A stretch of 64,000 bases of DNA from JALYUS01 sp038231255 (lineage in GTDB: Bacteria; Chloroflexota; Chloroflexia; Thermomicrobiales; JALYUS01). Under the pieces are notes generated by a model, which was given only the letters and a program-made list of their open reading frames with translations, ran no database searches and was not told where the DNA came from. Positions 44,123-51,688 of the stretch are shown in pieces. The position numbers and the translations under genes were made by a program. The DNA lies in assembly GCA_038231255.1 (NCBI GenBank), contig JBBRLR010000007.1:1-64000 (forward strand), in the 5' to 3' direction. The first letter of the stretch is position 1, and every line of letters begins with the position of its first letter.

Positions 44123-45273
44123 GCCGCCACCCCCTGCGGGCCGTCGGCGATCCGGCGAAGGTCGTCCGTGAAGCCGCGCGCTCGCGCGTATTCCGCAGCG
44201 CGGCAGGGCGCTTCGGCGTAGACAACGGATTCCACGAGACGCACGAAGGGGCGCAGCGGCTCGACCAGCCACCGCTGCTGCCGCTGCACCTCGCGCAGAT
44301 ATTCGCGGTCGGTCAGGGCCGGGTCGAAGGCGACGAGCCGCCGCGCATCCAGTTCGGTCAGCGTGCCGAGGAAGAGGGCACGGACGGCGGCGCGGTATTC
44401 GCCCCCGGCGGCGAGCGTCTCCGCATACTGCCACCATTCCGCCGCCGACCGTGGCAGGGGTAGGGATTCCCCGGTCAGCTTTTTTTCCCGCTTCCGCCAC
44501 CGGCGCGTCGCGAAAAAGGTGATGACCACGACGAGCGTGAGAGCGAGGAGGATGAGCAGGAGCGGCGAGCCGAGCAGGGTGAGCAGCCGCGCCACCGGAC
44601 CTGCGCCGGGCGTGCTGGCGGGCACATCCGGCGGTTTCACCCGCGTGAGCGGCCGGAACAAGCGACGCAATTGCTCCCCGATCCACGACTGGAAGCGGAT
44701 CGCCTGCTTCTGCACGAGGTTTGGCTCCGCCTCCTGGAAGGCGCGGTCGGCCAGCACGCGGTCGAGTTTTTGACGCGCTTGCGGGTCCGGCGTGGTGGCC
44801 TGCTCATCGGCGAGCAGCGTGCGCAGCGTCGTCAGTTCCGCCATCGCCCGCTCTGTCTCCGGCGGCGTGCGACGCAGCGCGGCGAGCGCGTCCCCGTGCG
44901 AGGCGGGGTAGCGCGTGCCGTCCACCGTCACGCCGTCAATCCCGGTAAGGGCGTCCCGCGCCCGCTGGATCGCGCCGTCCCGCTGCGCGCCCGACAGCGA
45001 TTGCGCCTGCGCCAGTGCATCCCGCGCCGCCGTAACGCGCTGCACATACGTCGGCAAATCCACATCAGCCGCATACACCACATCCGGCAACCAGCCGAGC
45101 GCGACAATGCATACACCCACGAGCAAGACTGCCGGACAGAAACCGAAACCGCTTGAACCACAAAGACGCAAAGAGCGCAAAGGGGGAGGAAAGAATAGAA
45201 GAAAATCAATCCATCTTCTTTCTTTGCGTCTTTGCGATCTTTGCGATGATTCGGTTTCGATTGCGCCGTTCAT
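44119..45273 (-). CDS. DUF4129 domain membrane protein carrying an in-frame hairpin repeat
   Basis: A 384-residue protein. After a hydrophobic segment (VLLVGVCIVALGWLPDVVYA) comes an extracytoplasmic helical region, a membrane helix (LLGSPLLLILLALTLVVVIT, about residue 230), and the C-terminal DUF4129 domain (AAEWWQYAETLAAGGEYRAAVRALFL in part; VESVVYAEAPCRAAEYARAR). The start ATG 45273 overlaps the upstream stop (ATGA). Codons 8-42 are the translation of a hairpin repeat (SQRSQRRKERRWIDFLLFF...), so the element appears inserted near the N-terminus without breaking the frame. A GTG downstream of the repeat is an alternative start but lacks a ribosome site. Confidence 0.8.
   Translation of the reverse strand: MNGAIETESSQRSQRRKERRWIDFLLFFPPPLRSLRLCGSSGFGFCPAVLLVGVCIVALGWLPDVVYAADVDLPTYVQRVTAARDALAQAQSLSGAQRDGAIQRARDALTGIDGVTVDGTRYPASHGDALAALRRTPPETERAMAELTTLRTLLADEQATTPDPQARQKLDRVLADRAFQEAEPNLVQKQAIRFQSWIGEQLRRLFRPLTRVKPPDVPASTPGAGPVARLLTLLGSPLLLILLALTLVVVITFFATRRWRKREKKLTGESLPLPRSAAEWWQYAETLAAGGEYRAAVRALFLGTLTELDARRLVAFDPALTDREYLREVQRQQRWLVEPLRPFVRLVESVVYAEAPCRAAEYARARGFTDDLRRIADGPQGVAA
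45157..45246. repeat. Long hairpin repeat with GCAAAG units, inside the DUF4129 reading frame
   Basis: CAAAGACGCAAAGA (45161-45174) pairs perfectly with TCTTTGCGTCTTTG (45221-45234). Further partly matched GCAAAG and CTTTGCG units flank both sides. It is 26 bases downstream of the DUF4129 ATG on the minus strand and is open in that frame. Confidence 0.88.
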
Positions 45274-46142
45274 GTGGCACCCCGTGCCGCGCGTTCGGCC
45301 GCACCGCGTTGCAGCAGGAGGTCAATGTCGAACCCCTCGCGCCGCAACCGGAGGTCGCTGAAGAAGAGTGTGCCGACCGTGGCGGCGATCGGCGCCATCA
45401 CGACATCCACGAGGGAGGCGATGATGGCGAGCAGCACGACGCCCGCGCCGCCGCCGAGCAAGTCCTTCGATGCGGTGAACCCGGAGATCAGGAAGCCCAG
45501 TCCACCGGGCACCGCCGCCGCGAATAGTCGCAGGATACCGACGACGATCAACAGCCCCGCGAATTGCCACCATACACCGCGCACGAGATGGTTGCTGCGC
45601 GCCAGCGCCCCACCGGCCCGCCGCCCTTCCAGCACGACCACCTGCGGCGCGAGTTGCCAACTGACATACAGAAAGAGCGCGAACGGCGTGCCGATAAAGG
45701 CGGTGAACGTCGTGATCGCGCCGAATGCGAGGAGCGAAAGCAACGATGCGCCGAGCAGCGACCCGTACCGCCGCCGGGCATGGGCGTACGCCGCGCCGAG
45801 CGTGCAGGGCTGACCGAGCGTTCGTAGCCCGGCGATGGTGACGAGCGCACCCGTCCCGAGCGTTTGGATCGCCAGTGTCACGAAAGCGGCGATAACGGCG
45901 ATGCAGAAGGTCGCTATCGCGTTGGTGGTCACGGCGGCGTGCGCACCAACCCGCGCGTACGTTGCGGGGTCGAACGGGTTGAACGGCGTGAAGAGCGTCG
46001 AGATGAAGGCGGAGACGAGATGCGCGGGGATGACGGTGAAGGCGGCGGCGCTGGCGAACAGGCCGATGTCGCGCCGCACGACCCGGACACCCTCATCCAC
46101 TAGCGCAGGCACGCTGCGCGCCACGAGACGCGGCGGCGGCAC
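45270..46142 (-). CDS. Six-helix membrane protein, first gene of the DUF4129/DUF4350 operon
   Basis: A 290-residue membrane protein with about six hydrophobic segments (for example LFASAAAFTVIPAHLVSAFI, IATFCIAVIAAFVTLAIQTL, LLGASLLSLLAFGAITTFTA). It resembles the glycerophosphodiesterase-membrane-domain/DUF7544-like proteins that often precede DUF4129 genes: a conserved stretch runs QLAPQVVVLEGRRAGGALARS. The C-terminal tail (FFSDLRLRREGFDIDLLLQR) is cytoplasmic. Start is GTG 46142 with no strong ribosome site, so the 5' end is uncertain. Its stop overlaps the DUF4129 start. Confidence 0.75.
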   Translation of the reverse strand: MPPPRLVARSVPALVDEGVRVVRRDIGLFASAAAFTVIPAHLVSAFISTLFTPFNPFDPATYARVGAHAAVTTNAIATFCIAVIAAFVTLAIQTLGTGALVTIAGLRTLGQPCTLGAAYAHARRRYGSLLGASLLSLLAFGAITTFTAFIGTPFALFLYVSWQLAPQVVVLEGRRAGGALARSNHLVRGVWWQFAGLLIVVGILRLFAAAVPGGLGFLISGFTASKDLLGGGAGVVLLAIIASLVDVVMAPIAATVGTLFFSDLRLRREGFDIDLLLQRGAAERAARGAT

Positions 46143-46288
46143 GGCTGCCCGCCCGGTGGTAGCGGCTGATTCGGGAAGGGCACGAATTGTCCGGTCGGCT
46201 GCTGCATCCCGCTCCTTCGCCCGATAGCGCGGGACAGAACACCCGCGCTCGGCACATCCGGCGGTATTCTACGCGATCATTCGGGGTA

Positions 46289-46633
46289 TCAGCGCGCCGC
46301 GATCGCTTGACCGCGCTTCGTCCGACGCCGGTGCGCGACGAGATCAATCCGCCCGTCGGAATCAATCACCAGTTTCGCGTCGAGCGCCTGCACGAGTTTG
46401 AGCAGCGTCGTCATCGTCGGCGCGTGATTGCCCCCTTCAAGGCGGGCAATCGCCGCCCGCTTGACGCCGACCATGTCGGCCAACGCCTGCTGCGTCAGCC
46501 CCCGCTGCTCCCGCACCCCTCCGAGTGCGTACCCAAACCGGACGTTGCGCAAGGTTTCCTCGTACCCGGCGCGGAACTCCGGATCCGCGAGTTGCTCTTC
46601 GCGGAAGAAATCATAGTTCGTCTTCGGGCTCAT
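46289..46633 (-). CDS. higA: XRE-family antitoxin (HigA-like)
   Basis: A 114-residue DNA-binding antitoxin. The helix-turn-helix is LGGVREQRGLTQQALADMVGVKRAAIARLEGG (in part, residues about 37-68), and the C-terminal strand AKLVIDSDGRIDLV may contact the toxin. It overlaps the 3' end of the RelE/HigB-type toxin gene by 23 bases. The order toxin-then-antitoxin is that of HigBA modules. Such pairs repress their own promoter, which would lie upstream of the toxin gene near 47000. Confidence 0.9.
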   Translation of the reverse strand: MSPKTNYDFFREEQLADPEFRAGYEETLRNVRFGYALGGVREQRGLTQQALADMVGVKRAAIARLEGGNHAPTMTTLLKLVQALDAKLVIDSDGRIDLVAHRRRTKRGQAIAAR

Positions 46634-46976
46634 TACGTTCCTTCCATTCGTTGAAGCGCCGCTGTGCCAAGATACTATCGTTGCGTGACACCTTCTGCCG
46701 CTTTTTCGTTATCGCATGAAGTAGCACGAACGTTCCTCCCTGCCTCCCGAAGAAGATGCGGTATTCCGTGCCGCCGAACTCCGGGCGCAATTCGCAGACA
46801 TCTCCTTCGAGTTTCTTAATGTGGGAGGCACGAAGCGCGAGTCCCGCTATCGCGAGGAGGTCAATGTAGGTGATGCATTTCTGACGCGCTTTCGCTGATA
46901 GCGCAAGAAGAAACGTCCGTACTGGCTCCTCACCCGACGACGCCGCGAAAAACTCGATCAGGAAACCCTCTTCCAT
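46611..46976 (-). CDS. higB: RelE/HigB-type toxin (phage-derived Gp49-like)
   Basis: A 121-residue mRNA-interferase-fold protein. It begins FLIEFFAASSGEEPVRTFLL, has HIKKLEGDVCELRPEFGGTEYRIFFGRQGG (quoted in part, residues about 53-82) and ends in KKRQKVSRNDSILAQRRFNEW, the typical HigB/Gp49 blocks with the basic C-terminal catalytic residues. It would cleave mRNA on the ribosome when free of HigA. The gene is intact, unlike the other toxin-like genes of this window. The start ATG 46976 lacks a clear ribosome site. Confidence 0.9.
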   Translation of the reverse strand: MEEGFLIEFFAASSGEEPVRTFLLALSAKARQKCITYIDLLAIAGLALRASHIKKLEGDVCELRPEFGGTEYRIFFGRQGGTFVLLHAITKKRQKVSRNDSILAQRRFNEWKERNEPEDEL

Positions 46977-47207
46977 CTATGGAGAGATGGAGAGTAACAT
47001 GTTTGTTACGGGACATCAAGACTGGTCAAGGCATCGCGCCGCAGGTGCCAAGAACCATTGGCGGCGTCCACGCGTTGCATCGTTGCGACGAGAGCGACGG
47101 GTGGTTGCCTGGCGACGTCGCATTCGGGCCTCAGTGATCCAGACGAGCGAATCGTGCGAATGCCAAAACGTGTATACTGCGCCCGGTGGTGAAGGAGGAA
47201 GAACGGC

Positions 47208-48728
47208 GTGCGGAAACGGGGTCTTGATCTGCGCTGGCGTTGCGTCCTCATACTCGCATTCCTCGGCGGTTCGCTGGCGCTCTCGACCGGCGTCCGCGCC
47301 GAACCGGATTTCCTCGATTTCGCGTTCCGGCCCGTCTGGGAGCGCGCCGACCTCCCGACTGAGGGCGGCGCGGCGACGCGCACGTTCATCTGGGGGCCGG
47401 CGTTGTTCGTCGCGCCGGACGGCCCGAAACTGCCCCGCACCGAGCCGTACCGCGATCTTGAGGGCGGGCTGCGTACCGTCCAATACTTCGAGAAAGCGCG
47501 GATGGAGCTGACAACGCCCGACAAAGGCCGCGTGACGGCCGGGCTGCTCGTGCGCGAGATGGTCAGTGGCATGCTCCAACTCGGCGACACGCAGATGGAG
47601 CCGTACGCCCCGGCGGGCGTGCCGGTCGCCGGCGATCCGCTGAACAATCCCTGCCCCACCTACGCGACGCTCGCCAAGGTCGCCTCGATCACGCCGACCG
47701 CGAACTCCGCGCCGGATCGCACCGGTGCGGCGATAGATGGCGCGCTCAAGACCGACGGCACGATTATCCCCGTCGCCGGGGTCGCCGACCCGACAACGTA
47801 CGGCTATTACGTACCCGAAACGAAGCACAACATCGCCGCGCCCTTCTGGGCATTTTTAAACCAGCAAGGGACGGTGATTGGGGGCGACGGCAAACTGACG
47901 AAGGCCAAATTGTTCGATCCACCCTTCTTCGCCGTCGGTCTGCCGATCACGGAGCCGTTCTGGACCAAAGCAATCGTCGGTGGAAAGGCGCGCGATGTGC
48001 TCCTGCAAGCCTTCGAGCGGCGTGTCCTCACCTACACGCCGGCGAACCCGGACGGATTCAAGGTGGAGATGGGCAATGTCGGCGCAGCGTATGCCCGCTG
48101 GCGGTACGGCCCCGCCGCCGAGCCGCTGCCCGTGACGACCGTCGAGCCGAACAATGGCCCGACCGGGTCGCTCCTGCTCTTTTCCGCCCCCGGTTTCACG
48201 CCGGACGAGACCGTCGTGCTGCGACTCACCTTCGCCGATGGGCACACCGTCGAGAAGCCGGGCGGTACGGCAGGTAGTACGGGCGTCACGCGCACCACCC
48301 TCGAAACCAACGCGAAGGAGTACCCGGCCGGGGCGTACAAAGCGAGCCTGATCGGCACGAAAAGCAACCTTATGCGTCCCGGCGACTTCATCCTCGCCGC
48401 GCCGCCCGCGAACGGCTTGATCGTGCAGGCGCTCCCCGGCAGCGGGGATCCATTGACGGTGTACACGCTCTACGCTTCTGGCCTCAACCCTGGCGACGGC
48501 GTCAATGTCTGGGTCAGCGGCCCGACCGGCACGGCGTACAACCTGAATGGCGCACGGACGCAGACGGTCAGCGACCGTGGGACGATCCAGCAGACGCTGA
48601 TCCCGAAGTCGCTGAACGCGGGCGCGCTCATCGGCCCGTGGGCCTTTGTCGTGCAGGAAAGCGGCGGCAACGCCCGCCAGGGTTCCGCGCCATTCATCGT
48701 CAACACACCCCCGAAGGCGACCCTGTAG
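47208..48728 (+). CDS. Large secreted protein of a Chloroflexota-enriched family
   Basis: A 506-residue secreted protein with signal peptide (KRGLDLRWRCVLILAFLGGSLALS). The first 280 residues carry motifs I know from many Chloroflexota proteins: FRPVWERADLP, RTFIWGP, YFEKARMEL, PFFAVGLPITEPFW, DVLLQAFERRVLTYTPANPDGF and VEMGNVGAAYARWRYG. These blocks often occur with cell-surface enzymes, but their function is unknown. The last 200 residues are two Ig-like modules (LLLFSAPGFTPDETVVLRLTF..., YTLYASGLNPGDGVNVWV...). GTG 47208 follows GAAGGAGGAAGAACGGC, with a TATACT box about 35 bases upstream. Its TAG stop abuts a heptad array. Confidence 0.8.
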   Translation: MRKRGLDLRWRCVLILAFLGGSLALSTGVRAEPDFLDFAFRPVWERADLPTEGGAATRTFIWGPALFVAPDGPKLPRTEPYRDLEGGLRTVQYFEKARMELTTPDKGRVTAGLLVREMVSGMLQLGDTQMEPYAPAGVPVAGDPLNNPCPTYATLAKVASITPTANSAPDRTGAAIDGALKTDGTIIPVAGVADPTTYGYYVPETKHNIAAPFWAFLNQQGTVIGGDGKLTKAKLFDPPFFAVGLPITEPFWTKAIVGGKARDVLLQAFERRVLTYTPANPDGFKVEMGNVGAAYARWRYGPAAEPLPVTTVEPNNGPTGSLLLFSAPGFTPDETVVLRLTFADGHTVEKPGGTAGSTGVTRTTLETNAKEYPAGAYKASLIGTKSNLMRPGDFILAAPPANGLIVQALPGSGDPLTVYTLYASGLNPGDGVNVWVSGPTGTAYNLNGARTQTVSDRGTIQQTLIPKSLNAGALIGPWAFVVQESGGNARQGSAPFIVNTPPKATL

Positions 48729-48729
48729 T

Positions 48730-48853
48730 GAGCAATGAGCGACGAGCGACGAGTAATGAGCAAGTAAATCCTGCACGGTTATCACGCACGAGCAGGGTGA
48801 GTTTGATGCGCCTCATCGCATTATTCATTGCGCATTGCTCGTCGCTCATTGCT
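48730..48853. repeat. Heptad hairpin repeat (GAGCAAT/GAGCGAC units)
   Basis: The left arm (48730-48764) is GAGCAAT-GAGCGAC-GAGCGAC-GAGTAAT-GAGCAA. The right arm (48812-48853) is degenerate ATTGCTC/GTCGCTC units. The loop is about 47 bases. It starts one base after the upstream stop codon. Confidence 0.8.
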
Positions 48854-48909
48854 GAAGTCGTATATACTCCCCGCATTGTGCGTTGTGTCTGCGACGAAGG
48901 AGATGCGAC

Positions 48910-49368
48910 ATGGGTTTGGGGCGACGACCGCTTGCATGGCTGGTACTCGGTATCGTGACCCTGTTTCTCGTCGGGGTGATTGCGCTTCAGGCGGTGCCGC
49001 CGCCCATCCCGCCGACCAAGGCGCCGCAGGCTGCTGCTGCCGCGCCCGCCGCCTCCCCGACCACCGCGCCCGCTGCGGCCGCAAGTAGCGGTGGCCCGAG
49101 CACGACGATCAACGCGACGGAGAAGGATTTCGCCATCGCGCTCGATAATTCGTCGGTGCCCGCCGGTTCCGTCACTTTCAAGATCACCAATCAAGGCCCC
49201 TCGCCGCACAACATCGCGATCAAGGAACTGAAAAAGACGAGCGATACGTACGATCCCGGTAAGCCCGGTCAGTTCACCGTAGACCTGCCGGCGGGCACTT
49301 ACACCGTCATCTGCGACATCCCCGGCCACGAGCAACTCGGTATGCACGTCATGCTGACAGTCAAGTAA
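48910..49368 (+). CDS. Cupredoxin-like (plastocyanin/azurin-type) membrane-anchored copper protein
   Basis: A 152-residue protein: N-terminal signal anchor (LAWLVLGIVTLFLVGVIALQA), a Pro/Ala-rich linker, then a cupredoxin domain (residues about 62-152). Type-1 copper ligands are visible as His in GPSPHNIAI and Cys, His and Met in VICDIPGHEQLGMH. It should carry electrons outside the cytoplasmic membrane. The ATG 48910 follows AAGGAGATGCGAC; a TATACT box at about 48863 may drive it. The neighbouring DoxX-type gene is convergent, with a heptad hairpin between them. Confidence 0.92.
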   Translation: MGLGRRPLAWLVLGIVTLFLVGVIALQAVPPPIPPTKAPQAAAAAPAASPTTAPAAAASSGGPSTTINATEKDFAIALDNSSVPAGSVTFKITNQGPSPHNIAIKELKKTSDTYDPGKPGQFTVDLPAGTYTVICDIPGHEQLGMHVMLTVK

Positions 49369-49387
49369 CGAGGTAAAAGTAATGGAT

Positions 49388-49443
49388 AGCGAGTAGCGAG
49401 TAACGAGAGGTTGATTCCCACTCGTTACTCGCTACTCGCTACT
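49388..49443. repeat. Heptad hairpin repeat (GAGTAGC/GAGTAAC units)
   Basis: AGCGAGTAGCGAGTAACGAG (49388-49407) pairs perfectly with 49421-49440. It lies between convergent genes and, on the minus strand, encodes the last residues and TAA stop of the DoxX-like protein. Confidence 0.9.
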
Positions 49444-50504
49444 GCACCAAACTCCTCCACGAGGATGCTGGCGGTGTGGTGGACGGTTTGGCGGTCGCTT
49501 GAACCGAGGATGAGCAGCGTCAGGAGCACGGCGTAGATCGGCAAGTGCCCCGCCAATTCCACCCAGCCCAAGTACGGTAGCGTCAGGTTCGACGGCACCC
49601 ACAGGCCAATGATAACGAGCCGGGGCAGCGCACCGGAGATCAGCAGCAACCCGAATGTCAGTTCCACGACACCCGCGCCGTATATAAACAGGGCGTCCGA
49701 GATGCCGAACGGGCTGCCGAGGTTGAAATTGATCTTCTGAGCGAGAAACGCCTTCGCGATCGTCGGGTTCAGCAACTTCTCCGTGAAGGCGAGGATGGCG
49801 AAACTGAGGCCGACACCCCAGCGGAGCGCGGGGATCGCATACTTGACCAGTTCCGGGTGCGGATGCGTCCGCCGTCCGAGCACCGCGTCCCCCGAAAACG
49901 GCCCGCGCCCAATGATGGCGAGGAAGACCGCGATGCCAACGAAGTCCACATGCTCCGGCACGAAACGCGCCGGGATGCCGACGAATGGGCCGAGCACGAG
50001 CGCCGCGACGAACAGCCCGATCAGGCCGAGCGCGGCGTAGCTCGTGAAGACGCCGTAGGCGAGGGCGAGGGCGATCAGGATTTCGGCGAGCGCGAGGATG
50101 CCGCTGAGCAGGTTCGTCCGCATCGTGAGGTTCGGCGCGAAGAGCGCAAGATGGAACCCGTTGACGAGCAGCGGCACGGCGGTATGGATCGCCAGCAGGA
50201 GCGGCAGGAAGGCGTACACGCGTCGCAGTTGCTCCTCACCGACTCCGGCGAGCGCGTACACCGGTTCAACGCCCCGCTGCGTGCGCCATCCCCGATACCA
50301 TCGCTCGATCAGCAGCGCCCCCGCAACCGCACTGACGGCAATCAGGATCGCGCCGATCGCCTGCCAACTGAGCAACCTGCCCCACTCGATCGGATAGCGG
50401 TTCGGATTGGCAACGAACCATTTTTCGTGCGCGGAGACGGGCTGCGGTACGAGCAGTAACATGCCGGCGCCTGCCATGCCATACCACATTCGTCGTTGCA
50501 TCAT
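49425..50504 (-). CDS. DoxX family membrane protein
   Basis: A 359-residue polytopic membrane protein. It starts with a signal-like segment (WYGMAGAGMLLLVPQPVSAHEKWFV, in part) ending in an exported His-rich start, then about nine helices. The C-terminal half is DoxX-like (RWGVGLSFAILAFTEKLLNP, GAGVVELTFGLLLISGALPRL). DoxX proteins are linked to quinone-dependent oxidation and to redox stress complexes. The ATG at 50504 follows GTAGGAGGAACAATCCG; a second ATG is adjacent. The last six residues AVASSE and the TAA stop are encoded by a heptad repeat. The convergent cupredoxin gene suggests, but does not prove, a shared redox role. Confidence 0.82.
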   Translation of the reverse strand: MMQRRMWYGMAGAGMLLLVPQPVSAHEKWFVANPNRYPIEWGRLLSWQAIGAILIAVSAVAGALLIERWYRGWRTQRGVEPVYALAGVGEEQLRRVYAFLPLLLAIHTAVPLLVNGFHLALFAPNLTMRTNLLSGILALAEILIALALAYGVFTSYAALGLIGLFVAALVLGPFVGIPARFVPEHVDFVGIAVFLAIIGRGPFSGDAVLGRRTHPHPELVKYAIPALRWGVGLSFAILAFTEKLLNPTIAKAFLAQKINFNLGSPFGISDALFIYGAGVVELTFGLLLISGALPRLVIIGLWVPSNLTLPYLGWVELAGHLPIYAVLLTLLILGSSDRQTVHHTASILVEEFGAVASSE

Positions 50505-50720
50505 CGGATTGTTCCTCCTACCTCCACATGACACGCACTTCGTGCGATATTTCACAATATAGTGTACACCTGTTCCGACACGTCGGTTTGCTCGCCGCGA
50601 CGTGCTGCTCGTCCATACTACTCGGTGGCGTGTTCATATGTTCGACACAAATGGTTGGTATAGTAGAGACAGTCCGGCATCATGGGTCGGGCATGGGCAG
50701 ACGCAAAGGAGGCGGCAGAT

Positions 50721-51677
50721 ATGTCGCTCGACGTACGAGAAATTAGCAAAGCATTCGGCGCCTTCGCGGCGGTGCAGGATGTGTCCTTCACCGCCGCGAA
50801 GGGGCAGATTTTCGGCTTCCTCGGCACGAACGGCGCGGGTAAGACAACGACGATGCGCATCATCCTCGACATCCTCCGCCCGGACAGCGGCAGCGTAACG
50901 TGGAACGGCAGACCGAATACCGACGTGCCGCGCCGCCTGTGGGGCTACCTGCCGGAAGAGCGCGGCTTGTACCCGAAGATGGTCGTCGAAGATCAACTGC
51001 TTTTTCTCGCCCAGCTCTACGGCGCATCGGCGCGCGACGCCCGGCGCGATCTGGACGCGTGGCTGGAGCGGTTCGACATCGTGGAGAACCGCCGGAAGCG
51101 CGTCGAGCAACTGAGCAAGGGAAACCAGCAGAAGATTCAGTTCCTTGCCGCCGTGCTGCACGACCCGGACATCCTCGTCATGGACGAGCCGTTCAGCGGC
51201 CTCGATCCGGTCAATGCCGCCCAGATGATCGAGGCGTTTGGCGAGATGCGGCGGCGCGGCAAGACGATCATCTTTTCCACGCATCAGATGGAGCAAGCAG
51301 AGGAACTCTGCCAGGCGATCGCGATTATCCATCGCGGTCGGTTGGTCGTGCAGGGCGATGTGCGCGCCGTCAAGCGGAGCACGGGGAGGCAAGTTGTCCG
51401 CCTCGCCCTCGCGGATGACCCGGACATCCCCTGGCTGGACCGATTGCCGGGCGTGACCGTCACGAAGCGACGGCCCGATTTCGTCGAGATGGATGTGCAA
51501 CACGGCAGCGACCCGGAGACGATCCTGCGCGCCGCCCTCGAACACGGCGGCCGCGTCACCCGCTTCGAGATCGGCGAGCCGTCCTTGAATGACATCTTCC
51601 TCGCCAGCGTCGGCGGGCAAAGCACCACCGATAGCAACGAACTGGCTGCGCCGCGCGAGACCGTCGCGGTATCGTAA
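50721..51677 (+). CDS. ABC transporter ATP-binding protein (NatA-like exporter)
   Basis: A 318-residue ATPase: Walker A GTNGAGKTTT (about residue 39), signature motif LSKGNQQKIQFLAA (about 133), Walker B ILVMDEPFSGLDP (about 153) and the H-loop in IFSTHQME. The C-terminal 90 residues form the DUF4162-like extension common in NatA/CcmA-type exporters. ATG 50721 follows AAGGAGGCGGCAGAT. A TATAGT box at about 50657 may be its -10. The permease gene starts 11 bases after its stop. The exported substrate is unknown. Confidence 0.95.
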   Translation: MSLDVREISKAFGAFAAVQDVSFTAAKGQIFGFLGTNGAGKTTTMRIILDILRPDSGSVTWNGRPNTDVPRRLWGYLPEERGLYPKMVVEDQLLFLAQLYGASARDARRDLDAWLERFDIVENRRKRVEQLSKGNQQKIQFLAAVLHDPDILVMDEPFSGLDPVNAAQMIEAFGEMRRRGKTIIFSTHQMEQAEELCQAIAIIHRGRLVVQGDVRAVKRSTGRQVVRLALADDPDIPWLDRLPGVTVTKRRPDFVEMDVQHGSDPETILRAALEHGGRVTRFEIGEPSLNDIFLASVGGQSTTDSNELAAPRETVAVS

Positions 51678-51688
51678 CGGAGAAAACG

